DNA of 64,000 nucleotides from NCBI GenBank assembly GCA_951812715.1, contig OX638323.1, forward strand, positions 3,328,577-3,392,576, written 5' to 3'. Of the stretch, positions 1-9,104 are shown one piece after another (positions within the stretch are counted from its first letter, which is position 1; every line of letters begins with the position of its first letter). The translations under genes were made by a program, and so were the position numbers. The DNA comes from an uncultured Pseudohongiella sp. (lineage in GTDB: Bacteria > Pseudomonadota > Gammaproteobacteria > Pseudomonadales > Pseudohongiellaceae). The notes beneath the pieces were generated by a model. It saw only the letters and a program-made list of their open reading frames with translations. It was not told the origin of the DNA and did no database searches.

Positions 1-187
1 CGCATTTCGACACGAATCACTGTACTACCGTGCGGTGGAGTGAAAACGAAACAGTGGAATTTGGGAAACAGTTAATAGCTACATTACGACGTTCCTTATA
101 ACTGTTCTCAAGAGTCAACAAAAGACCTGGTTAAGCAAACCACACCTAAGCGCGAGATATGGTCAAATCTGGTGTATGGCAAGTTAG

Positions 188-1468
188 TCATGCAGCCTCT
201 CTGCTGTTTTCGTTGATCACTTCTTCGCCGTCCCTGAATTTCACTCCTTCGATGACTTTGCCGAGTTGCCGGAAGCCGCGTAGCCGCTTCCAGGATTTCT
301 CGTCGCTTATCCCCATCTTGCAGATCATCGACAACATCGTCTTCCGCGTCACGCAACCCTTGGCCCGCAAACTCCGGTGGCGGATCGTCGCGAACGCCGA
401 TTCGATCACGTTCGTCGTGCGCAAATGCGTCCAGTGTTTGGCCGGAAAGTCGTAAAACGAGAGCAGCTCCTCCCGGTCCCGGCTCAGGCAGCCCGCGGCC
501 TTCGGATACTTGTCTTGATAACACGCCAGCCAGCGGTCGAAAACGCGCTCGGCCCGTTCCCGGGTTTCCGCCTTCCAGATCTCATGCGGGCCCTCCTTCG
601 CCTTCGGCTGGCTCGACTTGGGCAAATAGTTCAGCACGTTGCCAGACTTGTGCATCCAGCAGCGCTGGCCGCGCGTCTCTGGATACACCGCCGACAGCGC
701 CGCCCAAAATCCCAGCGCCCCGTCACCCACCGCCAGCTTCGGCGGCTTCTTCAACCCCCGGTCCTTCAGCCCCAATAACACTTCCCGCCAACTTTGCGTC
801 GATTCCCGCACCCCGTCCTCGATCGCCAGAAAATGCTTCTCCCCATTGGCGTTCACGCCTATCACCACCAGCGCGCACAAGCGTTCTTCCTCGCCGCGCA
901 GACCACTGTGGATACCGTCCACCCACAGATATACCCAGCCGTCTGTCAGCTCGCCGCTCCGTCAGGCCTGGTACTCCGCGTACCATGCACGCTTCAGACG
1001 GCTCACCACATTCGACGACAGACCCTAGGCAGTCTCTTCCCCCACCAGGGCCGACACCGCCTTGCCCATGTCCCCAGTCGAAATCCCCCGCAAATACAGC
1101 CACGGAATCGCCGCGTCCAGACTCGCGCAGCGACGCACATACCGCAGCGCCAACGAGGAATGAAACGGCTCCAGCTTGCCCGAACGTCCGCGCGCCTTCG
1201 GCACCGAAACTTCCCCCCCCCCCCCCCCCCCCCCCCCCCCGCCGATTCCGGTCAGAATCTCCCGTGCGGGAAGATAGCCATTGCGAACCACCCGACGACG
1301 CCCGTCCGGCAGCCGCTCTTCGCTGAAAGCAGACAGGTATACCTCAAACTCCGCCGCGACAGCGACTTCAACCAGACGTCTGGCGTTGCGGCGCAGCAGG
1401 TCGGTCAATGGATCGGCGGCGACTCCGGCCGCTGGCGCGGATAGGGAAACTATATTATCTTTACTCAT
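188..1468 (-). pseudogene. IS256-family transposase with two in-frame stops
   Basis: This is a transposase of the Mutator/IS256 group (DDE fold), which would catalyse cut-and-paste or copy-out transposition. The N-terminal part starts at the ATG 1466-1468 (MSKDNIV). The C-terminal half holds the DDE-type landmarks: first D in WVDGIHSG, second D in AVGDGALGF, and E in TTNVIESAFATIRHR. The reading frame is continuous from 1468 to 188 but is broken by TAG at 1025-1027 and TGA at 962-964; the latter replaces a Trp codon expected in YQAWRSGE. A 28-C run at 1213-1240 adds seven glycine codons compared with the second copy nearby. I infer that the gene is dead, although it could be mobilised in trans if the ends still work. 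Confidence 0.85.
1213..1240. repeat. 28-base poly-C homopolymer inside the transposase
   Basis: There are 28 consecutive C residues on the plus strand, or a poly-G run in the coding strand. The matching place in the second element copy (2008-2014) has only seven. The 21 extra bases keep the frame and would encode seven more glycines. The run may be real slippage or an assembly error. Confidence 0.9.
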
Positions 1469-1853
1469 GTGCGGTGCACTCCTCTTGCTGATAAATGGAT
1501 CGTCTAACCCAATTTCAGCAGAGAACCACCGCACGACTCAACTCATTCGTACACCAGATTCGAGCATAGCTCGAAAAATTGCAGCGAGGCGGTAACGATG
1601 GAAGATAATCCCAGCTCGACGAAAACCCGAATCATCATCATCACCATTTCAGAGGCGCATCTGCTCGTATTAACTGCGGTCTTAACAGGTATTGTCTGTG
1701 CGCTAATTCTGTGAGGTGGTCCTGTTTTACAGGACAGTCCGAGGGCCGATTTAAGGTGTGCCCGAGTTGAATTGCAGCCCCCGATGTTCGGAGCCTACGC
1801 TTGGTGCGGAATGCTGTCAACGGCGATGCGGCGAAGTTGAAATGTCTCCCTCG

Positions 1854-2344
1854 GCCTTGCGCATGTCCCCAGTCGAAATCCCCCACAAATACAGCCACGG
1901 AATCGCTGCGTCCAGACTCGCGCAGCGACGCACATACCGCGGCGCCAACGAGGAATGAAACGGCTCCAGCTTGCCCGAACGTCCGCGCGCCTTCGGCACC
2001 GAAACTTCCCCCCCGCCGATTCCCGTCAGAATCTCCCGTGCGGGAAGATAGCCATTGCGAACCACCCGACGACGCCCGTCCGGCAGCCACTCTTCGCTGA
2101 AAGCAGACAGGTATACCTCAAACTCCGCCGCGACAGCGACTTCAACCAGACGTCTGGCGTTGCGGCGCAGCAGGTCGGTCAATGGATCGGCGGCGACTCT
2201 GGCCGCTGGCGCGGACAGGGACTACATTATCTTTACTCATGTGCGGTGCGCTCCTCTTGCTGATAAATGGGTCGTCTAACCCAATTTCAGCAGAGAACCA
2301 CCGCACGACTCAACTCATTCGTACACCAGATTCGAGCATAGCTC
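1854..2344 (-). mobile_element. Partial second copy of the same IS256-family element
   Basis: Bases 1854-2344 repeat about 1060-1572 at high identity, including the right terminal inverted repeat (about 2322-2344). Only the transposase N-terminus is kept. It begins at the ATG 2238-2240, where the copy is two bases shorter than the first (frameshift after the fifth or so codon), and it ends abruptly near 1854, where homology stops. The rest of the element is missing. The 280 bases between the copies (1573-1853) match neither copy, and I see no gene there. This looks like a deletion remnant. Confidence 0.8.
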
Positions 2345-2476
2345 ACAACTTACTGGAGTTTGTTGTAGTTATAAGCACAAAATCTTGAGAATTAATTTAG
2401 ATTTAATTTCTAAGAGCTTGATTTTATAATTTATATTTTTAATTTTCCAGTCGATGAAATTTCCACTCAGCTATTC

Positions 2477-4189
2477 TCACCGCAGATCATCGAAGGCCTG
2501 GTTCTGCGAGAGATAGGTGCGGCCGCTGAGGCGGGTGAAGAAGCGGGTGCCTTCGAGGATCTTCATGATCGGCGCCTTGACCTCGGACAGGTGCAGGGAA
2601 ATGCCGGAATCGGCGAGAACGTCGTTGATGTTTTCCAGCGTTTCCAGCGCGCTGAGGTCGATATCGTTCACCGCCGGGCACATCAGCACCACATGTTTAA
2701 GGCCGGGGCGCTCCGCGACAAGGCGGAACAGCAGGCTTTCGAGAAATCGCGTGTTGGGGAAATAGAGCGCTTCGTCGATTCGCACCGACAGGATGTTGTC
2801 GCTGGTTTCCACCTGGTAGTGCTTGATATTGCGGAAATGCTCGGTACCGGGCACCCGGCCGACGACGGCGACATGGGGGCGAGACGTCTTGTACAGGTGC
2901 ATGAGGGCGGCGGTGAGCACCCCGGCGCCGATGCCGGCTTCGGCGCCTACGCTCAAGGTCACTGCCAGAGTGATGGCTACGGCGCAAAAATCGCTGCGCG
3001 AGTGACGCCAGGATTTGGTCAGGACAGAGAAATCGAGCAGCGCGTACACCGCGACCAGGATGACCGCGGCCAGGCAAACCTTGGGCAACCAGTACAACAC
3101 TGGCGTCAGAAACAACATCACCAGCGCGATGATCAAGGCCGCGTAGAAGCCGGCGGCGGGAGTGGCGGCCCCGGCTTCGAAATTGACTAGTGAACGGGAA
3201 AATCCGCCGGCAACGGGCATGCCGCCGCTGAAGGAGGTGACCAGATTCGCGGCGCCGAGACCGGTCAGTTCCTGGTTCGGCTCGATAGTCTGGCGCCGGC
3301 GCACGGCCAGGGCCTGGGCGATCGAGATTGATTCCACATAGCAGACGATGGCTAGCGGCAAGGCGGAAAGGAACAAGCTGCCAAGCAAGGCCGGCGAAAA
3401 ATTCGGCAACGTAAGAGATGGCAGGCCGGAAGGGACGGCGCCCAGAACTTCCACGCCGGCCCGTTCCAGATCGAACTGCCAACTCAGCCAGATCGCCACT
3501 GCCGCCAATACGATAGGACCGGTGCGCGACAGGGATTGAGCCGCCACCCGGTGAAGTCCCAGCCGCGTGAGCGGCCGCGCCAATCTTGATCGGCAAACCG
3601 CCAGGAATACGATTGCCGACAGCCCCAGGGCCAGGGTCGGCAGGTGCGCGCCGGGCAGATTGGCGATCAGCGAGGCGAATAAATCCAGCGCGTTGCTGCC
3701 GGATACCGGAACGACAAACAGCAATTGCATCTGGCTCAAGGCGATCAGCATGGCTGAAGCCGTGACAAATGAGACGAGTACGGGCCGGGGAATGAAGTTG
3801 GCTACGAATCCCAGTCGCAGCAGACCCGCCAGTAGCAAGATGGCGCCAGTCATGAAGGAAAGCGTCAACGCCGCCGCGGCGTATTCAGCCGGCGTTTCCA
3901 GCGACAGCCGGGAAAGCGCGGCCGCCGTCATCAACGACAATATCGCCACGGGTCCGACGGAAAGGGTGCGGCTGCTGCCGAACAGCGCATAGATGGTAAG
4001 CCCGGACATCGCGGCATAAAGCCCGGCCTGGGCGGGAACGCCCGCGACCAGCGCCAGGCCAAGTGCTTGCGGAATCAGCATGACCGCGACCACGATCGCC
4101 GCGATGGCGTCTCTGCGCAGATCATTGAGACCGTAGCCTCGCGCCCAACTCAGGGCGGGAAGCCAGCTTGCGCTTGCATCAGTTTTCAC
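2477..4189 (-). CDS. SulP family inorganic anion transporter
   Basis: This is an inner-membrane SLC26/SulP-type transporter, probably moving sulfate, bicarbonate or another inorganic anion; the substrate cannot be told from sequence. The 570-residue length is normal for the family. The N-terminus carries the SulP hallmark (VMLIPQALGLALVAGVP, then AGLYAAMSG), followed by about a dozen hydrophobic segments up to residue ~430. A cytoplasmic STAS domain fills residues ~440-555 (HVVLMCPAVNDIDLSALETL resembles the STAS beta-strand and phospho-loop region). The start is a GTG at 4187-4189 with AAGGA nine bases upstream. The gene stands alone; a cluster of hairpins lies just upstream. Confidence 0.9.
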   Translation of the reverse strand: MKTDASASWLPALSWARGYGLNDLRRDAIAAIVVAVMLIPQALGLALVAGVPAQAGLYAAMSGLTIYALFGSSRTLSVGPVAILSLMTAAALSRLSLETPAEYAAAALTLSFMTGAILLLAGLLRLGFVANFIPRPVLVSFVTASAMLIALSQMQLLFVVPVSGSNALDLFASLIANLPGAHLPTLALGLSAIVFLAVCRSRLARPLTRLGLHRVAAQSLSRTGPIVLAAVAIWLSWQFDLERAGVEVLGAVPSGLPSLTLPNFSPALLGSLFLSALPLAIVCYVESISIAQALAVRRRQTIEPNQELTGLGAANLVTSFSGGMPVAGGFSRSLVNFEAGAATPAAGFYAALIIALVMLFLTPVLYWLPKVCLAAVILVAVYALLDFSVLTKSWRHSRSDFCAVAITLAVTLSVGAEAGIGAGVLTAALMHLYKTSRPHVAVVGRVPGTEHFRNIKHYQVETSDNILSVRIDEALYFPNTRFLESLLFRLVAERPGLKHVVLMCPAVNDIDLSALETLENINDVLADSGISLHLSEVKAPIMKILEGTRFFTRLSGRTYLSQNQAFDDLR

Positions 4190-4330
4190 GATCGGGGTTT
4201 CCTTGGTGTTTTTGTCGTGTCATTTTTGGCAAGTTGTTCGGGCTTCGAGAGGGTTTGTTTTTTGTTGGCTTTGCCGACCGGGTTGCTTGCCCTCGGCTTG
4301 GTTTGTGCATGCCGTCCCTGGCACGACTTT

Positions 4331-4415
4331 TTTGGCTTCGCCAAACCCCAGCCCCGACATCCTTGTCGGGTCGTTCGGCCCTCGAAAAGCTTTGCTTTTC
4401 GTCGGCTGCGCCGAC
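4331..4415. repeat. Cluster of four tight hairpins, three with 3-base loops
   Basis: Four perfect stem-loops lie within 85 bases: TTTGGC-TTC-GCCAAA (4331-4345), CCCGACA-TCCT-TGTCGGG (4353-4370), CGAAAAGC-TTT-GCTTTTCG (4383-4401) and GTCGGC-TGC-GCCGAC (4401-4415). The cluster sits just 3' of the DUF2333 gene and 5' of the SulP gene, both on the minus strand. It may end transcription of the former or be a REP-like element. Confidence 0.75.
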
Positions 4416-4421
4416 CGGGCC

Positions 4422-5471
4422 TCACCCTTGTTCGAGTAGGGTTCTTAGGTCTATGATTGCCGCGTTGGCGCGGGAGATATAGTTCGCCATGGTTAGGGAG
4501 TGATTGGCGAAGGTGCCGAATCCGGAGCCATTGAGAATTATCGGAAAATACACCGTGCCCTGGCTCGCTTCGAGTTCGCGGATAATCTGGCGCAGGCTGG
4601 CGCCTGCATTCTTGTCTTCCACCACGGCTTCAAAGTCGATTTCCACCGCCCGCAGAAAGTGTATCAGCGCCCAAGTGGCGCCGCGGGCTTCGTAGAAGAT
4701 GTCATCAATCTCAAGCCAGGGAGTTTGCACCTGGACTTCGGAATTAGCCGGCGTGGACTGGGCCGCGGCGGGCTCGCCGGCGGTGTCGGTATTAATCCGG
4801 TTCTGTCGCACGCTGGCGCTGAGGCGCTGGGACAGACTGCCGAGCCGGGTTTCCACATCCTCCAGCCAGGTAGCGAGATTGTCGGCGCGGGCAAAGAACT
4901 GAGCGTCGCTGTTGTCCTGATCGGAAATCCTGGTCAGATAGGAATACAGGCTTTCCACCGCTTCGCCGTATACGTTTTCGGTGGCCGGGAAAATCCAGCT
5001 ATCGTTATCGAAGTGGAAATTTGGCTCGGCGATGATGAGGTCCGGGTCTTCCGTCGACTGGGATTGGGAGCGGCTGAAACTCTCGCGCATGGCCCGGGAC
5101 AGATCGCGGATCTGGACCAGCGCGCCGAATTCCCAGTTGGGAATGTTGTCCAGATAGATTCCCGGCGGCATGATGTCGTTGGTGAGATAGCCGCCAGGTT
5201 TGTCCAGCAAGGTCTCCGCGACGCGGATCATGGCCGCGGTCGTGGCCGAACCGATCACGTATTCGTTGCCGCTGGCGGCGAGTTTTTCGGCGGTATTCTG
5301 GCGCACGGAAAAGGGATTCGGTTCCGAACTCCAATAGATGCCCAGCACTACCACGAAGACGACAACAGCGCCGCCGCCAAAAAGCGCGAGGCGCCGCGCG
5401 AGTCCGCCTGTGCCCGGCCATCTGACGCGGGCGCGGAACCCGCTCCATTTCTGCCTAAACCAGCCGCCCAT
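4422..5471 (-). CDS. DUF2333 family protein, membrane anchored
   Basis: This 349-residue protein matches the DUF2333 family, which is common in Gammaproteobacteria and has no known function. A basic N-terminus is followed by one transmembrane segment (residues ~27-48, LALFGGGAVVVFVVVLGIYW). The rest would lie in the periplasm. The family hallmark is clear at about residues 92-125: GGYLTNDIMPPGIYLDN, then PNWEFGALVQIRDLSRA. The C-terminal half is helical with the conserved end FGTFANHSLTMANYISRANAA. The start is the ATG at 5469-5471. A lipoprotein gene lies 76 bases upstream on the same strand, so the two may be cotranscribed. Confidence 0.85.
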   Translation of the reverse strand: MGGWFRQKWSGFRARVRWPGTGGLARRLALFGGGAVVVFVVVLGIYWSSEPNPFSVRQNTAEKLAASGNEYVIGSATTAAMIRVAETLLDKPGGYLTNDIMPPGIYLDNIPNWEFGALVQIRDLSRAMRESFSRSQSQSTEDPDLIIAEPNFHFDNDSWIFPATENVYGEAVESLYSYLTRISDQDNSDAQFFARADNLATWLEDVETRLGSLSQRLSASVRQNRINTDTAGEPAAAQSTPANSEVQVQTPWLEIDDIFYEARGATWALIHFLRAVEIDFEAVVEDKNAGASLRQIIRELEASQGTVYFPIILNGSGFGTFANHSLTMANYISRANAAIIDLRTLLEQG

Positions 5472-5547
5472 GGCGTTCAGTGTACATCAATTGCCTTGCA
5501 TTAGCGCCGTATCGGGGGCAGGGCGATACCAGCGCCTCCGGCTGTCC

Positions 5548-6267
5548 TTATGAATCAGGCATTCTTAGCCGGATCAGGGCGCCGCTGGATATCTCGATAT
5601 TGCCGCGCAGCCGATAGCCCGGCACCGATTCACGCATGGCCGAGTAAATCCAGCGCGCGAGTTCGTCGTCGGGCGCGGTGATGAGGACAAATGCATCGTG
5701 CTCTCTTGCCTGCCGGGCAATATCGGTCAGTATTTCGCGGATTGCCTCGCTCTGGCGGCGCAGGGCCTGTTCTTCAAGGGGGAAGAATAGGTCTCCGGAA
5801 CTGCGTTCGACTGCCAGCGCCTGTCGAGTTGGCGCGATGCCAGGATGAGAGTTGTCGATTATTTCCGCCCGGCCCAACAGCTCGTCGGCATTCGTGAAGT
5901 TGCCGCGGTTTGCCGCTTCCAGCGCCAGTTCAAGATAGCGCTCGACGATGCCGCGGATTCCTTCCACGGCGATTTCGTTGCCCGGCTGCAATTTCAGTAC
6001 TTCATGGAAATAGTCGTAAGCATTGTCGAATCGCGGGGTCAGTAACCGGTCGTCATCGACTGCCTGCAAACCGGCATAAAGCAGGTCGGCGATCAGCCGC
6101 TGCAAGTTTGGCGAGATTGCCTCGGCCGCGGGTTCTTCCCCGAGAATAGCGCGCATGTCCGGAAGCTCCGCGGATTCAACTCCCGGCGCTGCCGGGGCCG
6201 GAGCTTGTAACTGACAAGCCGGCAACAAAGCGGCGATCAGCAGGCAGGGGATTCGGTTGACGCGCAT
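5548..6267 (-). CDS. Putative lipoprotein with TPR-like helical repeats
   Basis: This is a 239-residue protein. It has a short signal peptide ending in a lipobox-like LLPAC, with Cys18 as the likely lipidation site, so it should sit in the outer or inner membrane facing the periplasm. Residues ~60-165 look like helical TPR-type repeats (ADLLYAGLQAVDDDRL, YDYFHEVLKLQPGNEIA, LALEAANRGNFTNADELL). The C-terminal 60 residues form a separate small domain (AFVLITAPDDELARWIYSAM). No function is known. It ends nine bases from the moeA stop region and probably belongs to a minus-strand run with moeA upstream and the DUF2333 gene downstream. Confidence 0.7.
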   Translation of the reverse strand: MRVNRIPCLLIAALLPACQLQAPAPAAPGVESAELPDMRAILGEEPAAEAISPNLQRLIADLLYAGLQAVDDDRLLTPRFDNAYDYFHEVLKLQPGNEIAVEGIRGIVERYLELALEAANRGNFTNADELLGRAEIIDNSHPGIAPTRQALAVERSSGDLFFPLEEQALRRQSEAIREILTDIARQAREHDAFVLITAPDDELARWIYSAMRESVPGYRLRGNIEISSGALIRLRMPDS

Positions 6268-6276
6268 GCCGGTATC

Positions 6277-7536
6277 TTACGCCAGCAACTCGGAATAGGG
6301 TATGAACATCAGGCGATCTCCTCGTTCGACCGCGGTATGCGGCGGCACTACCAGCAAGCCGCTCGAGCGGCTCAAGGAAAAGCCGGCGCCTGAACTCTGA
6401 TTCTCATCGGGCCGCACCTGTTGGTTGCCTTGCGCATCGGTCACAACCGCCGCACGCAGATATTCCTGCCGATCCCCGGAAGCCGGACTGGAAAACCCCG
6501 TCGGCAGTCGGTAGCCGGCTGCAGCGGTCGCCGTCCCACCCATCATGCGGAACAGGGCAGGCCGCACGATCAGGGCAAACGTGACGAAGGCGGAAACCGG
6601 ATTTCCGGGCAGGCCGAAGAAAGTTGCGTGGCGGGCCTCGTCTTGTGCTTGCCGGATCCTGCCATAGGCCAGCGGCTTGCCGGGCTTGATCGCGAGTTTC
6701 CAGAGTTGCAGTTCCCCCGCGCTCTCCACGGCCGCGCGGACATGATCCTCGTCGCCAACGGATACGCCGCCGGTGGAGACGATGCAATCCACCTCGCCGG
6801 CGGCATCAAGCAGGATTCTCCTGGTTTGTTCCAGGTCATCGCCGGCAACGCCCAGATCGAACGGCGCTACCGGCAGGTTCCGCAACAGGCTGGTCAGGAC
6901 AAAAAAGTTGCCGTTGTAAATCTGTCCCGGCTGCAAGGGCTTGCCGGGCGCAATCAATTCGTCGCCGGTGGCGAGCAGGCCGACGCGCAGTTTCCGGCGC
7001 ACCAGGACATCCGCACAGCCAATCGAAGCAAGTACGCCGACATCCTGGGGCAGCAATCGATGACCGGCGCGGAACAGCGGATCGCCCGCGCGCAAGGCAT
7101 CTCCCGCCGCGCGCACATGTTCCCCCGGTGATACCGGCTTGACGACAGTTACCTTGCCGTCACCGGTCTGGCAATTCTCCTGCATGACCACCGCATCGGC
7201 GCCTTCCGGCAGCGCCGCTCCAGTGAATATTCGCGCCGCTTCCCCGACTGGCAGCTCACCGCCGGTCTGGCCCGCGGCGATGCGACGATTGACCGGCAAG
7301 GTGATCGGCGCCGCGCGCACATCGCCGGCGCGCACCGCATAACCGTCCATGGCGCTGTTGGCAAAAGGCGGCACGTCGATGCCGGCGCGCACATCTTCGG
7401 CCAACAGTCTGCCCCGGGCGGCCAGCAGATCGACGGTCTCGGCGCCAGCGATTCGCGGCACACTGTCCCAGATCAGCCGACAGGCGGAATCCACCGGGGT
7501 CAATGCGCTGCCGGAAGTAAATTTACTGGGTTGCAT
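6277..7536 (-). CDS. moeA: Molybdopterin molybdenumtransferase
   Basis: MoeA inserts molybdate into adenylylated molybdopterin, the last step of molybdenum cofactor synthesis in the cytoplasm. The 419-residue product has the expected order: N-terminal domain with PPFANSAMDGYAVRAGD, domain II with ARIFTGAALPEGADAVVMQE, and the MoCF-biosynthesis domain with STGGVSVGDEDHVRAA and LPGNPVSAFVTF. The C-terminal domain ends near IPYSELLA. The open frame continues upstream to 7836 but would then overlap the neighbouring SDR gene and add 100 residues unlike MoeA, so I chose the ATG at 7534-7536. No other molybdenum cofactor genes are nearby. Confidence 0.93.
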   Translation of the reverse strand: MQPSKFTSGSALTPVDSACRLIWDSVPRIAGAETVDLLAARGRLLAEDVRAGIDVPPFANSAMDGYAVRAGDVRAAPITLPVNRRIAAGQTGGELPVGEAARIFTGAALPEGADAVVMQENCQTGDGKVTVVKPVSPGEHVRAAGDALRAGDPLFRAGHRLLPQDVGVLASIGCADVLVRRKLRVGLLATGDELIAPGKPLQPGQIYNGNFFVLTSLLRNLPVAPFDLGVAGDDLEQTRRILLDAAGEVDCIVSTGGVSVGDEDHVRAAVESAGELQLWKLAIKPGKPLAYGRIRQAQDEARHATFFGLPGNPVSAFVTFALIVRPALFRMMGGTATAAAGYRLPTGFSSPASGDRQEYLRAAVVTDAQGNQQVRPDENQSSGAGFSLSRSSGLLVVPPHTAVERGDRLMFIPYSELLA

Positions 7537-7574
7537 GGCTACGCCGCGTTGCCGCTGACCTGGTGCTTGTCGCT

Positions 7575-8483
7575 TCAAGCCGCAGCCTGTTTTGTCGAAT
7601 CGTACAGGGACTGAACGGTTTTCTTCAATTGTTCTTCCCAGTTCTTGGCCTTGATGCCGAAAGTATCGAACAGCTTTTTGCCGGACAGCGTCGAATTGAA
7701 CGTTTCCGGCGCGCGAGCCGGTTTTTCCGTCAGCACTACGCGATCCAGCAAGCTGTAAATATCTTCGTCGTGGGCGGCGGCGCATTCCAGCGTCAGCATC
7801 GCCACATCCTTTTCCCAGCTCGGCTTGAGTCCGCAATAATGATATGTGCCCCAGACATTTGCTTCACAATCCACTTGCTGACAAACCGCCAGAATCGCGG
7901 CGGCCAGGTCCTCCGTACTGGTAGGGCTGAGCCGCCGGCGCCAGACGTCGATCTCGCCCTGATGGCGCTTGATAGAACGAATCCATGATTTTATCAGTCC
8001 TCTTTTATGCGGCCCGAATAGCCAGCCGGGGCGAAGCACGACATGCTCGGACATTTCCCGCACCCGCTGTTCGCCTTCCAGCGAGCACTTGCCGTAAATA
8101 CCGATCGGTTCCGGCTCGTCATGCTCGCCATAGGCAAGTTTCTTGTCGCCGCTGAAGACGTAACTGCTGGACAGATGCAGCAAGGGGACTTCCAGGCTGC
8201 CGCAGGTTTCCGCGAGCACCGCGGGCAATTGCGCGTTGATCGCGCGGCAACGTTCTTCCATGAGCTGGGCTCTTTTCAGCGCGCTGTGGTTGCCGGAAAT
8301 GAAGTCCGCCAGATTGATCAGTTGCGTCGGCTCGTATTCGCCGATCATGGCGGCGATGTTCGATGCGTTATCCGGCGTAAAGTGCTTTTCCGCCGGCGCC
8401 AGAAACGGAATCCTGCGCTTGCGCAAGATGTCCGTCAGAGCCTTGCCGGTAGGGCTTCTGGCGCCAACGAGGAAAAGCTTCAT
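7575..8483 (-). CDS. NAD-dependent epimerase / dTDP-4-dehydrorhamnose reductase-like SDR
   Basis: This is an extended SDR-fold protein of 302 residues, related to RmlD-type sugar-nucleotide reductases. The N-terminus MKLFLVGARSPTGKAL is a Rossmann dinucleotide-binding start, though the glycine pattern is GxxSPTG rather than GxxGxxG. The middle contains SSSYVFSGDKKLAYGE and IGIYGKCSLEGE, where Y-x3-K (YGKCS) fits the catalytic pair. WLFGPHKRG follows in the substrate region. The start is the ATG 8481-8483; the frame extends 14 codons further upstream without support. It lies between ssb and moeA on the same strand. The exact substrate is unknown and no nucleotide-sugar genes are adjacent. Confidence 0.75.
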   Translation of the reverse strand: MKLFLVGARSPTGKALTDILRKRRIPFLAPAEKHFTPDNASNIAAMIGEYEPTQLINLADFISGNHSALKRAQLMEERCRAINAQLPAVLAETCGSLEVPLLHLSSSYVFSGDKKLAYGEHDEPEPIGIYGKCSLEGEQRVREMSEHVVLRPGWLFGPHKRGLIKSWIRSIKRHQGEIDVWRRRLSPTSTEDLAAAILAVCQQVDCEANVWGTYHYCGLKPSWEKDVAMLTLECAAAHDEDIYSLLDRVVLTEKPARAPETFNSTLSGKKLFDTFGIKAKNWEEQLKKTVQSLYDSTKQAAA

Positions 8484-8525
8484 GGTATGACGATGGCGTA
8501 TCCGTGCTCTTGCATGCGGCGGCAA

Positions 8526-9011
8526 TCAGAATGGTATATCGTCGTCATCGAAGTTATCGAATCCGGATGGCGCGCCTTGCGCGGCCTGGGCGGGCGCCGC
8601 CTTTTCCTGCTGTCCGTCGCTGGCCGGCGCCGGTTGCCGCGACTCGAAGGAGCTTCCCGCGCCGCTCGCGTCACCGCGCGAATCCAGCATCTGCATATCG
8701 TTGGCGACAATTTCGGTGGAGTAGCGCTTGATGCCGTCCTGTTCCCAGGATCGCGTCTGCAGACGGCCCTCCACATAAACCTTTGATCCCTTTTTCAGGT
8801 ATTGCTCGACGATCTCGGCCAGTCGGCTGAAAAATACCACGCGATGCCACTCGGTGCGCTCTTGCCGCTCGCCGGTATTCTTGTCCTTCCAGCTCTCGCC
8901 GGTAGCGACGGAAACGTTGGCGACCGCGGTTCCGCTTGGCGTATACCGGACCTCGGGATCGTTGCCGAGATTTCCGACGAGAATGACTTTGTTGATTCCG
9001 CGACCTGCCAC
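8526..9011 (-). CDS. ssb: Single-stranded DNA-binding protein
   Basis: SSB coats single-stranded DNA in replication, recombination and repair. The product is 161 residues. It has an N-terminal OB fold ([20 protein letters not shown], then [21 protein letters not shown] and [12 protein letters not shown]), a Gln/Ala/Ser-rich linker and the acidic protein-interaction tip DDDDIPF. The chosen start is GTG at 9009-9011: the GGAGGT Shine-Dalgarno at 9015-9020 lies directly before it, and the protein then begins MAGRGINK, close to the usual SSB start. The TTG four codons upstream would place the Shine-Dalgarno inside the gene. uvrA lies divergently upstream, separated by one coiled-coil gene. Confidence 0.95.
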   Translation of the reverse strand: MAGRGINKVILVGNLGNDPEVRYTPSGTAVANVSVATGESWKDKNTGERQERTEWHRVVFFSRLAEIVEQYLKKGSKVYVEGRLQTRSWEQDGIKRYSTEIVANDMQMLDSRGDASGAGSSFESRQPAPASDGQQEKAAPAQAAQGAPSGFDNFDDDDIPF

Positions 9012-9104
9012 TTTGACCTCCAATAATCGGGCTAATTTCGTTTTGCCTCAAGTTTATACCATTGCGCGGACGCCCGCTAAGTTTCACGGGGAACTTTCAC
9101 TAGC

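Larger units (their letters stand above)
154..1572 (-). mobile_element. IS256-family insertion sequence, decayed
   Basis: The element is bounded by imperfect inverted repeats. The left tip (154-176) and the reverse complement of the right tip (1550-1572) agree at 20 of 23 positions and share the core AATCTGGTGTA. The interior codes on the minus strand for a Mutator/IS256-type DDE transposase. The length of about 1.42 kb is normal for IS256-family elements. No convincing 8-9 bp target duplication is visible outside the tips. Two in-frame stop codons and a 28-base homopolymer in the transposase show that this copy is not autonomous. Confidence 0.85.

Noticed and set aside
7537..7836. N-terminal extension of MoeA by 100 codons
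   Set aside because: The added part overlaps the SDR gene and is unlike MoeA; the ATG at 7536 fits the family length.
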